Notes: a model not told the origin generated them from the sequence alone. A DNA stretch of 64,000 nt from Pedobacter sp. SYSU D00535 (GCF_017355855.1 NZ_JAFEWD010000002.1:434001-498000), one strand, 5' to 3'. Counted from the stretch's first letter, positions 1-9,638 are shown. Numbers and translations: made by a program.

Positions 1-315
1 GAGCCCGATGAACCTAAGAGCTACGCCTATTGCTCTGACACACTCTGCAGCTGGGGATATCTGCCTCAAATTAAGGGAGTGGATACCTTGTATCACGAGG
101 CAACCTTTATGCATGACATGCACGAAAGGGCTCTCGAAACGTATCATACTACGTCTCTTCAGGCCGCGGAAGTTGCCATTAATGCAGGTGTGAAACAACT
201 GCTTCTTGGTCATTTTTCGGCCCGTTATCGCGAGTTGGAGCCTTTGCTTGACGAGAGCCGGTCGCTTTTCCCAAATTCCAAACTAGCGCTCGAAGGACAA
301 ACCTTTGTCATATAG
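1..315 (+). CDS. rnz: Ribonuclease Z, C-terminal part (5' end outside window)
   Basis: The open frame runs into the window from the left edge and ends with TAG at 313–315, giving 104 visible residues. The segment has the ends of a tRNase Z: a DTLYHEATF stretch, an alternating helix with HTTSLQAAEVA, and the LLLGHFSARY motif whose His is a metal ligand in the beta-lactamase fold of RNase Z. The enzyme removes 3' trailers from pre-tRNAs in the cytoplasm. The catalytic HxHxDH motif must lie upstream of the window. The call is firm for the family; the true start cannot be seen. Confidence 0.88.
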   Translation, partial: EPDEPKSYAYCSDTLCSWGYLPQIKGVDTLYHEATFMHDMHERALETYHTTSLQAAEVAINAGVKQLLLGHFSARYRELEPLLDESRSLFPNSKLALEGQTFVI

Positions 316-423
316 CCGCCCTCAACGAGCGTCAGTTTTTCTTCCTCTTTTTTCATCTTCATATTGTTCCCAAACAGAATAGGGGGTAGCAGGTTATTTA
401 TTGTTCTATTCGAAAGTACTTGT

Positions 424-1029
424 ATGGATCATATGCTGTTATTTAATACTTCTGGAATAATTGCCTGGGGTGGTTTTTTTATCATTGCCTTGTTTGTATT
501 CGCCGAAACGGGACTGTTGCTGGGACTGGTCGTGCCAGGCGGAGAGACACTTCTTTTTACTGCAGGATTGCTGGTGAGTACTGATTCGTTACATGGAAGT
601 ATTGAAACGCTTTTAGTGATATTAATTCTTGCAGGTGTGGCTGGCGATATTTCAGGTTTTTTCATTGGCAGGAAATTTCAGAAACGGCTGTATCGAAAGG
701 AGGATACCTGGTATTTTAAGAAGAAGTATTTGAAGGCGGCTGAGGATTTCATCAATAAACATAAAAAATCGGCTATCATCTTTGGTAAATTTCTGCCGAT
801 TATCCGTCCTTTTACCCCGGTGATCTCAGGGACCACTCATCTCCCTTTTTCGATTTTTATTACGCTATCTATTATTGCATGCCTTATCTATATGTGTGCA
901 TTTACGCTTACTGGCTATTATCTAGGATCCAGTTTTCCTCAGGTAAAAGACTACCTTGGTTGGATTTTGCCGATAAGCATAATTCTGGCGTTAATCCCGG
1001 TTGTGAAGCAGATAAGGAAGTATAAATAG
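424..1029 (+). CDS. DedA/SNARE-associated family membrane protein
   Basis: A 201-residue polytopic membrane protein starting at ATG 424; an earlier alternative start at 364 would add a poor 20-residue leader. Hydrophobic segments lie near residues 10–30, 45–75, 135–165 and 175–195. The central GRKF, the GKFLPIIRPFTPVISG loop with its conserved Arg and Pro residues, and the Gly-rich VVPGGETLLF stretch are typical of DedA proteins. These are inner-membrane proteins linked to lipid-carrier (undecaprenyl phosphate) or phospholipid flipping and to membrane potential. The exact substrate here is not predictable. It stands alone between rnz and a convergent gene. Confidence 0.85.
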   Translation: MDHMLLFNTSGIIAWGGFFIIALFVFAETGLLLGLVVPGGETLLFTAGLLVSTDSLHGSIETLLVILILAGVAGDISGFFIGRKFQKRLYRKEDTWYFKKKYLKAAEDFINKHKKSAIIFGKFLPIIRPFTPVISGTTHLPFSIFITLSIIACLIYMCAFTLTGYYLGSSFPQVKDYLGWILPISIILALIPVVKQIRKYK

Positions 1030-1065
1030 GCCCGCACAGAAGGTATCTTGAGATACGATACTCCC

Positions 1066-2388
1066 TTACGTCTGGAAGGGGTACGTTTCCGGCAGCTTAT
1101 GAGGATCAGCGTGCATATGCAAGGGATGTAAAGCCTTGGTTTTGTCGATGTATAAAAACGCATCGTACCTTGCGTTCAGGACGGTAGGTACATAGTTTCC
1201 GTACTTCTCGTAGGCGGGATTATACACCACGCCGATCGCCCTGTGAGGCATTACTCTACCAAACCGTTCTTTTTTATTCAGGCGATCAAATATCAATAGC
1301 TTGTTTTCCGGCGATTCTTGATGAAGTATCTCTTCAATACTGCCGGGGCGCGCATCGGGAACAAGCATGCTTTCCATTTTAGCTCCCCAGCTGTCTCCGG
1401 CGATCACTCGTCCTGAATACGATCCGAAGCCAACAAGCACCGTATCAGCTTCTCCTTTCTGTTCCCGAACCAGCTGGCCAACGTTAATCATGCCAGCTTT
1501 TTTCATATCTGTATATCTGGCATCTCCAATGTGGGTGTTGTGTTCCCAAACAATCGCTTTTGCCTCCTTGCCGTGAAATTCGAGAAGGCGGTTCAAGGTC
1601 TCCATCATGTGGGTATCCCGTAGATTCCAGGTATTATCATCAGCGCTAACCATATTTCGGTAGTATTCTTCTGCATTTACCGCGATGATAGCGTTCTGTT
1701 CCGTGTTTAGGGTTGCTTCGGGGTCGTGATCATAGACCTGTGCCTTCTTTCTGATCTCCTGCAATAAGCGGATTACTTCATCCCGACATGAATCTTCCAT
1801 ACGATATTGCGATCTTGCATACCGGTGTTCATCTTCGCCGTAAGGCTCGAAACACAGAATCGCCTCGCGTGCAAATTCGGCTGCTTTGGGGTCATTTTTG
1901 GAAAGGTAGTCCATTAGGGCCTCCATTGATTCCCATAGGCTGTACACATCCAGTCCATAAAAACCTATGCGTTTGTTAGCGGGGAGATGGGTGTTGAACT
2001 CCTTCAGCCAGTCGATGAGCGCCACTATCTCCCAGTTTGCCCACATCCAGGTTGGCCAGCGGTCAAAACTTTTCAATACCTCTACCGCTTTCTTATCCTG
2101 ATCAGCATACCCCTTTATATATCTGTTAATACGGTAACAATCAGGCCAGTCTCCTTCCACCGCGATGAAATTAAAAGCCTTTTCCTTTATTAATCTTTTG
2201 GTAATTTCCGTTCTCCAGGTGTAATATTCATGAGTTCCGTGAGAAGCCTCGCCTAGTAACACATGATGCGCATCCCCAATTCTATCCATCAAAGGATCGA
2301 GGTCCTTCGCAGATTTGAGTTGATAACTTGTTTCCTTTTCTTCATCCCCTCTGGACCCCCAGGAGCCTGTGTAATTCATCCCTGCCAT
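1066..2388 (-). CDS. Erythromycin esterase-like protein
   Basis: A 440-residue soluble protein of the EreA/EreB-like superfamily. Near residues 45–54 it has LLGEASHGTH, with the conserved Glu and His of the active site, then AVEGDWPDCYR near 76–86, and VWEHNTHIGDAR further on, the usual second His cluster. EreA and EreB hydrolyse macrolide lactones, but most chromosomal members in soil and aquatic bacteria have no proven macrolide activity, so resistance should not be assumed. It is a complete stand-alone protein with no attached phosphoribosyltransferase domain. It is convergent with the DedA gene and divergent from rpsO. Start ATG 2388; Met4 is an alternative. Confidence 0.85.
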   Translation of the reverse strand: MAGMNYTGSWGSRGDEEKETSYQLKSAKDLDPLMDRIGDAHHVLLGEASHGTHEYYTWRTEITKRLIKEKAFNFIAVEGDWPDCYRINRYIKGYADQDKKAVEVLKSFDRWPTWMWANWEIVALIDWLKEFNTHLPANKRIGFYGLDVYSLWESMEALMDYLSKNDPKAAEFAREAILCFEPYGEDEHRYARSQYRMEDSCRDEVIRLLQEIRKKAQVYDHDPEATLNTEQNAIIAVNAEEYYRNMVSADDNTWNLRDTHMMETLNRLLEFHGKEAKAIVWEHNTHIGDARYTDMKKAGMINVGQLVREQKGEADTVLVGFGSYSGRVIAGDSWGAKMESMLVPDARPGSIEEILHQESPENKLLIFDRLNKKERFGRVMPHRAIGVVYNPAYEKYGNYVPTVLNARYDAFLYIDKTKALHPLHMHADPHKLPETYPFQT

Positions 2389-2515
2389 AATTCCTTGTCG
2401 TTGCTGTCATTTGATGCCTGCGGAAATTGTTCAATTATTATTCCAGAACCGCAAGGCAAAGGGAGGAATTCCAGGGGTAATGACGAACGCATACTCAACC
2501 TATTTACAAACAGTT

Positions 2516-2546
2516 TTGGTTTTTATACTTTGTTGTTTTACCTTTG
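2516..2546 (+). promoter_or_regulatory. Bacteroidota-type promoter of rpsO
   Basis: TTG at 2516–2518 and TACCTTTG at 2539–2546 are separated by 20 bases, matching the Bacteroidota -33/-7 consensus TTG-N19-TAnnTTTG. It lies 46 bases upstream of the S15 start, as expected for a strong ribosomal protein promoter. Confidence 0.75.
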
Positions 2547-2591
2547 CACGCTATTAATAAAATATTTAACAGCTTTAATATTATTCAAGTA

Positions 2592-2870
2592 ATGTATTTA
2601 AGTAAAGAGTACAAAGCGGATATTTTCGCAAAACATGGTAAAAGTGCTGTCGATACTGGTTCAGCAGAAGGTCAGGTAGCATTATTTACAGCTCGTATCG
2701 CTCATTTAACTGGGCATTTGAAAAAGAACAAAAAGGACTTTTCAACTCAGTTAGCACTGCAAAAATTGGTAGGTAAACGTCGTGCGTTGTTAGCTTATCT
2801 ATATAAGAAAGACATCCAAAGATATCGTGCTATCATCAAAGCATTAGAATTAAGAGATATCATCAAGTAA
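2592..2870 (+). CDS. rpsO: 30S ribosomal protein S15
   Basis: A 92-residue protein that begins MYLSKEYKADIF at ATG 2592 and ends in the LRDIIK tail. The length and the helix-rich pattern, including GSAEGQVALFTARIAHLTGHL and the KLVGKRRALLAYL segment that binds 16S rRNA, are those of S15. It binds 16S rRNA early in 30S assembly. The TTG at 2544 lies inside the promoter and is rejected as a start. As in many bacteria it is followed by pnp, but here a clear terminator separates them. Confidence 0.97.
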   Translation: MYLSKEYKADIFAKHGKSAVDTGSAEGQVALFTARIAHLTGHLKKNKKDFSTQLALQKLVGKRRALLAYLYKKDIQRYRAIIKALELRDIIK

Positions 2871-2891
2871 TTCTAAGCGAAAAAAATTAGG

Positions 2892-2919
2892 AGCCATCTC
2901 TTTGGAGGTGGCTTTTTTA
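2892..2919 (+). terminator. Rho-independent terminator after rpsO
   Basis: A 9-bp stem (AGCCATCTC with GAGGTGGCT, one G·U pair) around a four-base loop is followed by TTTTTT. It sits 21 bases after the rpsO stop and suggests separate transcription, or attenuated readthrough, into pnp. Confidence 0.85.
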
Positions 2920-2996
2920 TTTTAATTTAGCCAAAAATCAAGTTCAAAAAAAGGTGTATACTGAAAAGAGGAACTATACACTGCAATAAAAACACA

Positions 2997-5171
2997 ATGA
3001 GTTATAATGCAATTAAAAAAGAGTTCGATCTGGGCGATGGCCGTATGATCGAAATCGAAACCGGAAAGCTTGCCAAACAGGCTGACGGCTCTGTGGTGGT
3101 GAAGATGGGAGACACCATGCTTCTGGCGACGGTAGTATCTTCAAAAGAGGCTAAAGAAGGAGTGGACTTCCTTCCGCTATCGGTTGATTACCAGGAGAAG
3201 TACGCTGCAACTGGTCGTATTCCAGGCGGTTTTCTTCGTCGTGAGGCACGTTTATCAGATTATGAAGTATTAATCTCGCGTTTGATCGACAGGGCTCTTC
3301 GTCCGATGTTCCCTGAAGATTACCATGCAGATACGCAGGTGATGGTTTCGCTGATCTCGGCGGATAAGAACATAATGCCTGATTCTTTAGCCGGACTAGC
3401 CGCATCTGCTGCTCTTGCCGTTTCTGATATCCCTTTCAACGGACCTATCTCTGAAGTGCGCGTTGCCAAAATCGACGGGAATTTGGTAATTAATCCTTTT
3501 AGGGATGATCTTGAAAGAGCGAGCCTTGAGTTCATCGTAGCTGGTTCAGAAAATGATATCGTGATGGTAGAGGGAGAGTCGCACGAGATTTCTGAAGAAG
3601 AAATGATCGCAGCGATTGAATTTGCTCACAAAGCCATTAAAGTACAGGTTCAGGCTCAGAAGGATCTGGCCGAGGCAGTTGGTAAAACTGTAAAGAGAAC
3701 TTACTCTCATGAACACAGCAATCCGGAACTGAAGGAGCAGGTGTACGCTGCAACTTATCAAAAAGTATACGAGATAGCAAAATCAGGTTCAGCGAAGCAT
3801 GAGCGTTCTGACAAGTTTAAACAAATCGAAGAAGAATTTATCGCATCATTAGGTGAAGAAATTGATGATGTTACTAAGTTCCTGGCAAAGAAATATTTCC
3901 ACGACGTTCAGTACGATGCGGTTCGTAATTTGATTCTTGACGAAGGAATCCGACTGGATGGTCGTGATGTACGTACTGTGCGTCCTATCTGGAGTGAAGT
4001 AGGTTATCTTCCAGCTGCTCACGGTTCTGCCGTGTTCACAAGAGGCGAAACCCAATCATTAACAACTGTTACGTTGGGAACAAAACTGGATGAGCAAATG
4101 ATCGATGGTGCTTTCATCAACGGTTACGAGCGTTTTATCCTTCACTATAACTTCCCAGGTTTTTCAACCGGAGAAGTTCGTCCAAACCGTGGTGCTGGTC
4201 GCCGGGAAATTGGGCACGGAAACCTTGCCCAACGTTCACTTAAGCAGGTAATGCCTCCTGATGAAGAGAATCCATACACAGTTCGCGTGGTTTCAGATAT
4301 TCTGGAATCCAACGGATCGTCATCTATGGCAACCGTATGTGCGGGAACGCTAGCATTGATGGATGCAGGGGTAAAATTGAAAGCGCCTGTTTCCGGAATT
4401 GCGATGGGATTAATCACGGACGAAAAAACTGGAAAATACGCGGTTCTTTCTGATATCCTGGGAGATGAAGATCACCTCGGTGATATGGACTTCAAAGTAA
4501 CAGGTACAGAAAATGGCATCGTAGCTTGTCAAATGGACCTTAAGATCAACGGTCTGCGTTGGGAGGTTCTTCGTGCGGCTCTTGAGCAGGCAAAAGAAGG
4601 CCGTCTTCATATTTTGAATGAAATGAAGAAAACTCTTGCAGCTCCTAATACAGATTACAAGCCACATGCTCCACGTATTGAGGTGTTGAGAATCGACAAG
4701 GAGTTTATCGGTGCGGTGATTGGTCCTGGTGGTAAAATTATTCAGGAGATGCAGCGTGAGACAGGTACAACCATCACGATCGAAGAGAAAGATAATCAGG
4801 GTATCGTGAGCATCTTTGCGCCGGATAAGGAGTCTATCGATAAAGCTACTAAACGTATTAAAGGGATTGTTGCTAAACCAGAAGTTGGAGAAATCTACGA
4901 AGGGAAAGTTAAATCGATCATGCCGTTTGGTGCTTTCGTGGAAATTATGCCAGGTAAAGATGGTTTACTTCACATTTCTGAAATTGATTGGAAACGTTAC
5001 GAGTCGATGGATGGATTGTTTGCAGTAGGGGATGAAGTGCGCGTTAAACTTCTTGATGTCGATAAGCAGGGTAAGCTGAAGTTGTCAAGAAAAGCATTGT
5101 TACCTCGCCCTCCAAAACCTGAGAACAGGGAAGAAAAAAAAGCTGAAGGACAAGCTCCATCGGCTGAATAA
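2997..5171 (+). CDS. pnp: Polyribonucleotide nucleotidyltransferase (PNPase)
   Basis: A 724-residue full-length PNPase. Order of domains: first RNase PH core (about 1–220, with [18 protein letters not shown]), all-alpha linker (about 240–310), second RNase PH core (about 320–540, with the catalytic region [13 protein letters not shown]), KH domain near 560–620 with the [12 protein letters not shown] loop, and S1 domain near 630–700 with [18 protein letters not shown]. It degrades RNA 3'-to-5' with phosphate and works in mRNA turnover in the cytoplasm. The acidic and lysine-rich tail after the S1 domain is ordinary. Confidence 0.98.
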   Translation: MSYNAIKKEFDLGDGRMIEIETGKLAKQADGSVVVKMGDTMLLATVVSSKEAKEGVDFLPLSVDYQEKYAATGRIPGGFLRREARLSDYEVLISRLIDRALRPMFPEDYHADTQVMVSLISADKNIMPDSLAGLAASAALAVSDIPFNGPISEVRVAKIDGNLVINPFRDDLERASLEFIVAGSENDIVMVEGESHEISEEEMIAAIEFAHKAIKVQVQAQKDLAEAVGKTVKRTYSHEHSNPELKEQVYAATYQKVYEIAKSGSAKHERSDKFKQIEEEFIASLGEEIDDVTKFLAKKYFHDVQYDAVRNLILDEGIRLDGRDVRTVRPIWSEVGYLPAAHGSAVFTRGETQSLTTVTLGTKLDEQMIDGAFINGYERFILHYNFPGFSTGEVRPNRGAGRREIGHGNLAQRSLKQVMPPDEENPYTVRVVSDILESNGSSSMATVCAGTLALMDAGVKLKAPVSGIAMGLITDEKTGKYAVLSDILGDEDHLGDMDFKVTGTENGIVACQMDLKINGLRWEVLRAALEQAKEGRLHILNEMKKTLAAPNTDYKPHAPRIEVLRIDKEFIGAVIGPGGKIIQEMQRETGTTITIEEKDNQGIVSIFAPDKESIDKATKRIKGIVAKPEVGEIYEGKVKSIMPFGAFVEIMPGKDGLLHISEIDWKRYESMDGLFAVGDEVRVKLLDVDKQGKLKLSRKALLPRPPKPENREEKKAEGQAPSAE

Positions 5172-5180
5172 AAATAGAAT

Positions 5181-5202
5181 AAAGCCCCGAAAGGGGCTTT
5201 TT
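5181..5202 (+). terminator. Rho-independent terminator after pnp
   Basis: An 8-bp perfect stem AAAGCCCC/GGGGCTTT around a GAAA loop, followed by a short T-run, begins 10 bases after the pnp stop codon. Confidence 0.9.
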
Positions 5203-5228
5203 AGTTTTTGAATTATTAAGTTCCGATT

Positions 5229-5396
5229 ATGGATGATACTGAATACAAAAAATCGTTGAATGAGATACAACAGGAGCTGCAGGGTTATAAAGATCTATTA
5301 ACCGAGGCCTTGAAGTCAATCAAGGATATGATCCCTGAAATTGACAGTCCTGCCGGTGAGAGTGAAGAAGAGGGAAAAGATCAGGCGAAAGCTTAG
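5229..5396 (+). CDS. Small acidic helical protein, unknown function
   Basis: A 55-residue frame from ATG 5229 to TAG 5394–5396, too short for common ORF cut-offs. It begins MDDTEYKKSLNEIQQEL and has a heptad-like pattern of hydrophobic residues over the first 35 residues, then an acidic tail rich in Glu and Lys. No family is recognised. It starts 27 bases after the pnp terminator. The composition is protein-like and no larger gene overlaps, but no strong ribosome binding site is visible, so it is a plausible small gene only. Confidence 0.5.
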   Translation: MDDTEYKKSLNEIQQELQGYKDLLTEALKSIKDMIPEIDSPAGESEEEGKDQAKA

Positions 5397-5484
5397 TCCA
5401 TCTGCAGTGCTGGCTACTTGCTTTACTGGTGTTTATGCTTATGAGCGGGATTCCATCCCTGAGAGGCATTGGAGGAAATTGGGA

Positions 5485-5907
5485 TCAGATAGAGTACTTG
5501 TCTATCATTTCCTGCGTGATCTTCATGCCTCTGCCGGTTTTTAAATCAATCAGAACATAGTCGAACCACCCATCGCTGCAAACCTTCCCAGTTTTGGAGC
5601 TGACAATGTCAAAGGAAACTTTGCTGCTTTTCTCATCCATACTCATGATGCCGGTAGTCACCTTGAATGATTCTCCCAGTGTTAGCGGTCGTTTAAAATT
5701 CACATGTGCTGTTTTAACTACCCAGCCGTAACCCATCTCCATAAATTGTTCCATGGACATCCCGTAAGCGGTCTCCATCTGTTCATACCTTGCTGCAAGC
5801 ACATAGTCGAAATATTTGCTATTGTGCACGTGATTAAACATATCAATATCGTCGGGCCGTACTTTCAATTCGGTTGTAAATCGGCTGTATACTTTATGCT
5901 CGGTCAT
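5485..5907 (-). CDS. Acyl-CoA thioesterase, hotdog fold (4HBT/YbgC-like)
   Basis: A 140-residue single hotdog domain. The N-terminal RPDDIDMFNHVHNSKYFDYV segment is the 4-hydroxybenzoyl-CoA thioesterase motif, where an Asp near residue 20 is catalytic and the Asn-His pair follows. Such enzymes hydrolyse acyl-CoA or acyl-ACP thioesters in the cytoplasm; the acyl chain preference cannot be read from sequence. The gene is monocistronic, reads toward the small acidic protein gene, and is divergent from the M28 peptidase. Confidence 0.88.
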   Translation of the reverse strand: MTEHKVYSRFTTELKVRPDDIDMFNHVHNSKYFDYVLAARYEQMETAYGMSMEQFMEMGYGWVVKTAHVNFKRPLTLGESFKVTTGIMSMDEKSSKVSFDIVSSKTGKVCSDGWFDYVLIDLKTGRGMKITQEMIDKYSI

Positions 5908-6123
5908 GTAGTATTATCTTGTTTGGTGCTTAAGGGGTAAAAATAGGTCTTGGCGACTAAATTCCAGACTTTAATTGGTAAAATTCATCCAGGCGCTGAT
6001 TCAATCCCTTCCTAAAATGATATCAAGGATAAACATTGTTTTAGTGTCCAATTCAGCTAGTCGCCATTGACAGCCTAACACAAATAATGCTTTTCCTTGT
6101 TGCATCAGATAAGCTAAGTCAAA

Positions 6124-7092
6124 ATGAATTGTTTTCCATTATTAGTTCTTTTGGTACTTCTTTCCTGCGGACGCAACAGTTCTGATTTATCGGGTGACAA
6201 AAACACAAGTCGAGGTATGAACAGTATTAATCAAAATGCAGACAGCGCACGTTTATATAAGCATGTTGAGTTTTTAACAAGCATTAACCCTCCACGAAAT
6301 TCTGAAAATATAGCTTCTCTCAATCAGGCAGCTAATTATATAGAGCGGGAATTAAGGGAATATGGACTAAGTACCGGAGAGCAGAAATGGAAAGTGGGGG
6401 GCGAGGAATTCCGGAATGTAATTGCTTCTTATAATCCTGAGAAACCTGGACGTCTCATCGTTGGCGCACACTATGACGTTTGCGGCGATCAGCCGGGAGC
6501 CGACGATAATGCCAGCGCTGTTGCAGGTCTACTAGAGACGGCACGACTAGTTGCTATGAAAAAGCCAGACCTCGACTATCGGATCGATTTCGTTGCCTAT
6601 AACCTGGAAGAACCACCTCATTTTTCTACCAGCGAGATGGGAAGTTATGTGCATGCGAAGTCTCTTAAGGACCAGCAAGTGCCTGTGATCGGCATGATTT
6701 GCTATGAAATGATCGGATATTTTTCTGATAAACCAAGGTCTCAAGGTTTTCCCTCAGATGAGCTAGCTGCAAAATATCCGAATACGGGCAATTTTATCAT
6801 TGTTGTTGGATTGGAGCAGCAAAAGGAATTCAGTGAGCGCGTCTATAGCTTGATGAAGGCCACCAACGCGCTGGATGTTCAGAAAATAAATTTCCCTTCA
6901 CCCGTAGGCCTTGCAGGTCTGTCTGATCATAAAAACTATTGGTTGTTTGGCTTTCCTGCCGTGATGATCAACGACACCTCGTTCTTGCGGAATCCCAATT
7001 ACCACAAAACTAGTGACACCATTGGTACTCTCAATTTTACCAAAATTGCGGCAGTGGTAGACGCGTCTCTCAATGCCATACTGAACTTTTAA
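6124..7092 (+). CDS. M28-family zinc peptidase, lipoprotein
   Basis: A 322-residue secreted lipoprotein: a short hydrophobic signal ends in LLSC with the lipidated Cys at residue 15. The M28 metal-binding set is present: HYD at 116–118, ADDNAS at 126–131, the EE pair at 162–163 (catalytic Glu and ligand), and a late NYHKTSDT with the last His. M28 peptidases are co-catalytic di-zinc aminopeptidases. The lipid anchor places it at the outer or inner membrane facing the periplasm or surface. It is monocistronic between convergent or divergent neighbours. Confidence 0.9.
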   Translation: MNCFPLLVLLVLLSCGRNSSDLSGDKNTSRGMNSINQNADSARLYKHVEFLTSINPPRNSENIASLNQAANYIERELREYGLSTGEQKWKVGGEEFRNVIASYNPEKPGRLIVGAHYDVCGDQPGADDNASAVAGLLETARLVAMKKPDLDYRIDFVAYNLEEPPHFSTSEMGSYVHAKSLKDQQVPVIGMICYEMIGYFSDKPRSQGFPSDELAAKYPNTGNFIIVVGLEQQKEFSERVYSLMKATNALDVQKINFPSPVGLAGLSDHKNYWLFGFPAVMINDTSFLRNPNYHKTSDTIGTLNFTKIAAVVDASLNAILNF

Positions 7093-7101
7093 AAAGCAAA
7101 G

Positions 7102-7121
7102 GGCCGGTATTTCTCCGGCCG
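7102..7121. terminator. GC-rich hairpin between convergent genes
   Basis: GGCCGG and CCGGCC pair around a TATTTCT loop between the M28 peptidase and the convergent small protein gene. There is no T-run on the plus strand; on the minus strand the hairpin is followed by CTTTGCTTTTT. It probably serves the minus-strand gene or acts in both directions. Confidence 0.5.
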
Positions 7122-7152
7122 GTAGTCTGGTAAGTGGTGGTATTAAATCTCT

Positions 7153-7323
7153 TTAAATTCCTCCTTCAGCGGCCTCAAGTTCGCTTTCTGGAATCACATG
7201 AGAAAAGTCATCGCCTTCCAGCATTACTTTAACCTCAGTTGAGTTATCTTCCTGGTCTTCCTGAACTATGCCCTCTTTACCTTCAAGTGTCTTAACTTTG
7301 TCTCCGAATTTATATTTAGCCAT
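7153..7323 (-). CDS. Small KOW/SH3-like protein, unknown function
   Basis: A 56-residue protein beginning MAKYKFGDKVKTLEGKEGIV, just below common ORF cut-offs. The pattern FGDKVKTLEGKEGIVQE followed by short beta-strand stretches resembles the small SH3/KOW-like barrels annotated as hypothetical in Bacteroidota. The C-terminus is acidic. It is preceded by a divergent DUF92 gene and ends before the hairpin at 7102–7121. Coding is well supported by the clean start, composition and position; the function is unknown. Confidence 0.7.
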   Translation of the reverse strand: MAKYKFGDKVKTLEGKEGIVQEDQEDNSTEVKVMLEGDDFSHVIPESELEAAEGGI

Positions 7324-7388
7324 AGCGAAACTTTTTTAATAAGAACAGAAGTGAGTTCTTCGGGTTTTCGTTTATTCGATTAAAATTG

Positions 7389-8111
7389 ATGTTCCAGCTA
7401 GTTCCGCTTCCCTTATTGTTGATCCTGCTCGCAGGCATTGCTTATAGTGTCCTACATCGAAAACTTACACTTGATGCAGCGCTTGTAGGAGCAGTCCTGG
7501 CACTACTGATTTTCGCTGGCGCGGGTTATACGGGAGTAACGATGATGAGCATTTTTTTCGTTTCCGGGACTATAGCAACGTCTGTAGGCAAACGGAATAA
7601 ACAACAAGCCGGTTTACAGGAAATGGACAAGGGGAGGAGGAATGTCTCTCAGGTTTTGGCGAATGCAGGTGTTGCCGCCTTGGCGGGCCTATTGATTTTG
7701 CTGTTTCCCAAAATCGCAGCTCCCCTTCAGGTCGCAATGGCGGCAAGTTTAGCCGCTGCGTGCTCTGATACCTTGTCCTCAGAATTGGGAAATGTGTACG
7801 GCCGTTCTTATGTTAATATTCTAACCTTTAAGCCAGATAGGAGAGGACTTGACGGAGTCATTAGTTGGGAAGGTTGTTTATTCGGATTAGCCGGAAGTTT
7901 TCTTATAGCCGCCGTATTCGGGCTAGGTTTTGGCTATCACTGGGCTTTCTGGGTCGTAGCTGTAGCAGGGATGGCAGGAAATCTTTTAGATTCAATTTTT
8001 GGGGCATCTCTGCAGCGAAAAGGTTATCTAACGAATGATGCTGTTAACTTTCTCAATACCTTAGCAGCGGCTTTGTTATCCTATGTATTTATCACTTTAA
8101 TTGGGCTTTAA
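7389..8111 (+). CDS. DUF92 family integral membrane protein
   Basis: A 240-residue polytopic membrane protein with about six or seven hydrophobic segments. The motif AAACSDTLSSELGNVYGR is the conserved cytidylyltransferase-like signature of DUF92 (TIGR00297) proteins, which are distant relatives of CDP-alcohol and phytyl-phosphate kinases. In plants and cyanobacteria a homologue (VTE6) acts as a phytyl-phosphate kinase; a prenyl or polyprenol role is only an inference here. ATG 7389 is chosen over the TTG directly before it. Confidence 0.85.
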   Translation: MFQLVPLPLLLILLAGIAYSVLHRKLTLDAALVGAVLALLIFAGAGYTGVTMMSIFFVSGTIATSVGKRNKQQAGLQEMDKGRRNVSQVLANAGVAALAGLLILLFPKIAAPLQVAMAASLAAACSDTLSSELGNVYGRSYVNILTFKPDRRGLDGVISWEGCLFGLAGSFLIAAVFGLGFGYHWAFWVVAVAGMAGNLLDSIFGASLQRKGYLTNDAVNFLNTLAAALLSYVFITLIGL

Positions 8112-8194
8112 GCGAACAAAGTTTCGGGTTCCGTTTTTCTTCTTATGTAACATTTGAAGTAAAGCGGTCTCTGAACTAAGAAATTCTGGTACTA

Positions 8195-9418
8195 ATGCGC
8201 AAGATCAATGCCCTCCCCATTCTGATTATTCTCCTATTGGTGCTCCTGCTGGATCTGTATGTCTTTCAGGGAGTGAAGGCCTTAGTGCAGGAGAAAAGTC
8301 TGGAGGTTCAGCGAAATACCACCTGGGCTTTCTGGTTTTTTACTTTCGGCTTAATCGTCGCGTTCTTTTATGGTTTCTACCGAAGTATACTAGCCGGGAG
8401 AATTACGCTTATCTTCAATACCACGTTCAATGCCTTTCTAACGCTGTTTGTTACTAAGCTCGTATTTTGTTTCGTTTTACTTCTGGGGGATGTTTACCGG
8501 TGGCTCGTCGCCGTTTTTTCTTCTGAAGCATTTCCTCCCAGATCCGCTACAATCAGCCAGATAGCCCTTGTCATTGCTGCTATTCCCTTTTCTGCATTTC
8601 TTTTTGGGGTTACGAAGGGGAAGTACAATTACAAGGTGAGGCGACTCACACTCCGCTTTCCGGATCTTCCAGAGGCTTTTCGAGGTTTTGCTATCGCCCA
8701 AATATCTGATATTCATGCCGGAAGTTTTGATAATCGTGAGGCAGTGCAAAAGGGGGTAGAGTTGTTGAAGGAGCAAAAGGCCGATGTTGTTGTTTTTACC
8801 GGAGATTTGGTAAACAACCGGGCGGAAGAGGTGCTGCCTTGGATGGACCTTTTTAAGTCAGTGGACGCTCCTTATGGGAAATATTCTGTACTAGGAAATC
8901 ATGACTACGGGGATTATATAGGATGGGGCAGCCTGGAGGAGAAAAACAAAAATCTGCAGACGCTGAAGAAGTACCACGAAGAGATGGGCTTTAAGTTATT
9001 GCTGGATGCCAGCGAGCGGGTATCAAAAGACGATCATCAGATTTATATTTTAGGAGTAGAAAACTGGGGACTCGGTTTTGGGCAGCGCGGAAATTTGAAT
9101 AAGGCGCTAGTCGGAGTTGATCCCAAAGCATTCAAAGTACTTTTATCGCACGATCCTACCCATTGGGAAGCGCAAGTGAAGACTTTAGGGGTTAAAATTC
9201 ATCTTACCCTTTCAGGGCATACTCATGGGATGCAATTTGGCATAGAGGCCCTTGGAATCAAATGGAGCCCGGTGAAATACCGCTATCCCCACTGGGCTGG
9301 TCTGAAGGAGGAGAATGGCCGAAACCTTTATATAAATCGGGGCTTTGGTTTTTTAGGCTTTTCAGGAAGAATCGGAATATTGCCCGAAATTACGGTGATT
9401 ACTCTTGAGAAAGGCTAA
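8195..9418 (+). CDS. Membrane-anchored metallophosphoesterase (YkuE/YaeI-like)
   Basis: A 407-residue protein with about four N-terminal membrane segments (near 8–26, 45–65, 80–105, 120–145) followed by a calcineurin-like phosphoesterase domain. Metal-binding blocks appear in order: ISDIHAGSF, GDLVNN, GNHDYGDY, LSHDPTHW and SGHTHGMQFG. These give the usual five-block di-metal site. Relatives act on lipid A precursors, cyclic nucleotides or phospholipids, so the substrate is open. It follows DUF92 with an 83-base gap and may be co-transcribed with it. Confidence 0.9.
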   Translation: MRKINALPILIILLLVLLLDLYVFQGVKALVQEKSLEVQRNTTWAFWFFTFGLIVAFFYGFYRSILAGRITLIFNTTFNAFLTLFVTKLVFCFVLLLGDVYRWLVAVFSSEAFPPRSATISQIALVIAAIPFSAFLFGVTKGKYNYKVRRLTLRFPDLPEAFRGFAIAQISDIHAGSFDNREAVQKGVELLKEQKADVVVFTGDLVNNRAEEVLPWMDLFKSVDAPYGKYSVLGNHDYGDYIGWGSLEEKNKNLQTLKKYHEEMGFKLLLDASERVSKDDHQIYILGVENWGLGFGQRGNLNKALVGVDPKAFKVLLSHDPTHWEAQVKTLGVKIHLTLSGHTHGMQFGIEALGIKWSPVKYRYPHWAGLKEENGRNLYINRGFGFLGFSGRIGILPEITVITLEKG

Positions 9419-9638
9419 TTGCTTTGTTTTTGAAATACTTTTACCTGTAACGAAACTTTTGCTATGTTGCAGCTTAAACTTCGGTAGTCGCCATCGGCTA
9501 CTCTTTGTTTGGCCCTGCAATTCGGTCTGCACGTAACCTGAAATCAAGTTTTACCGTAGAATGCGAGTTGTGCTGTGGGCTAGAGGGGGGTTTTACTAAG
9601 CAATAATAACTGAAAGGTTAAAACAAGGTAAATCTAAA

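Noticed and set aside
1066-2388. Macrolide resistance gene from the erythromycin-esterase fold.
   Set aside because: Family membership alone does not show macrolide hydrolysis; there is no mobile element or resistance context.
5952-6065. Inverted repeat GGCGACTA ... TAGTCGCC about 100 bases apart upstream of the M28 peptidase gene.
   Set aside because: Only 8 bp with a long loop and no other element; likely chance.
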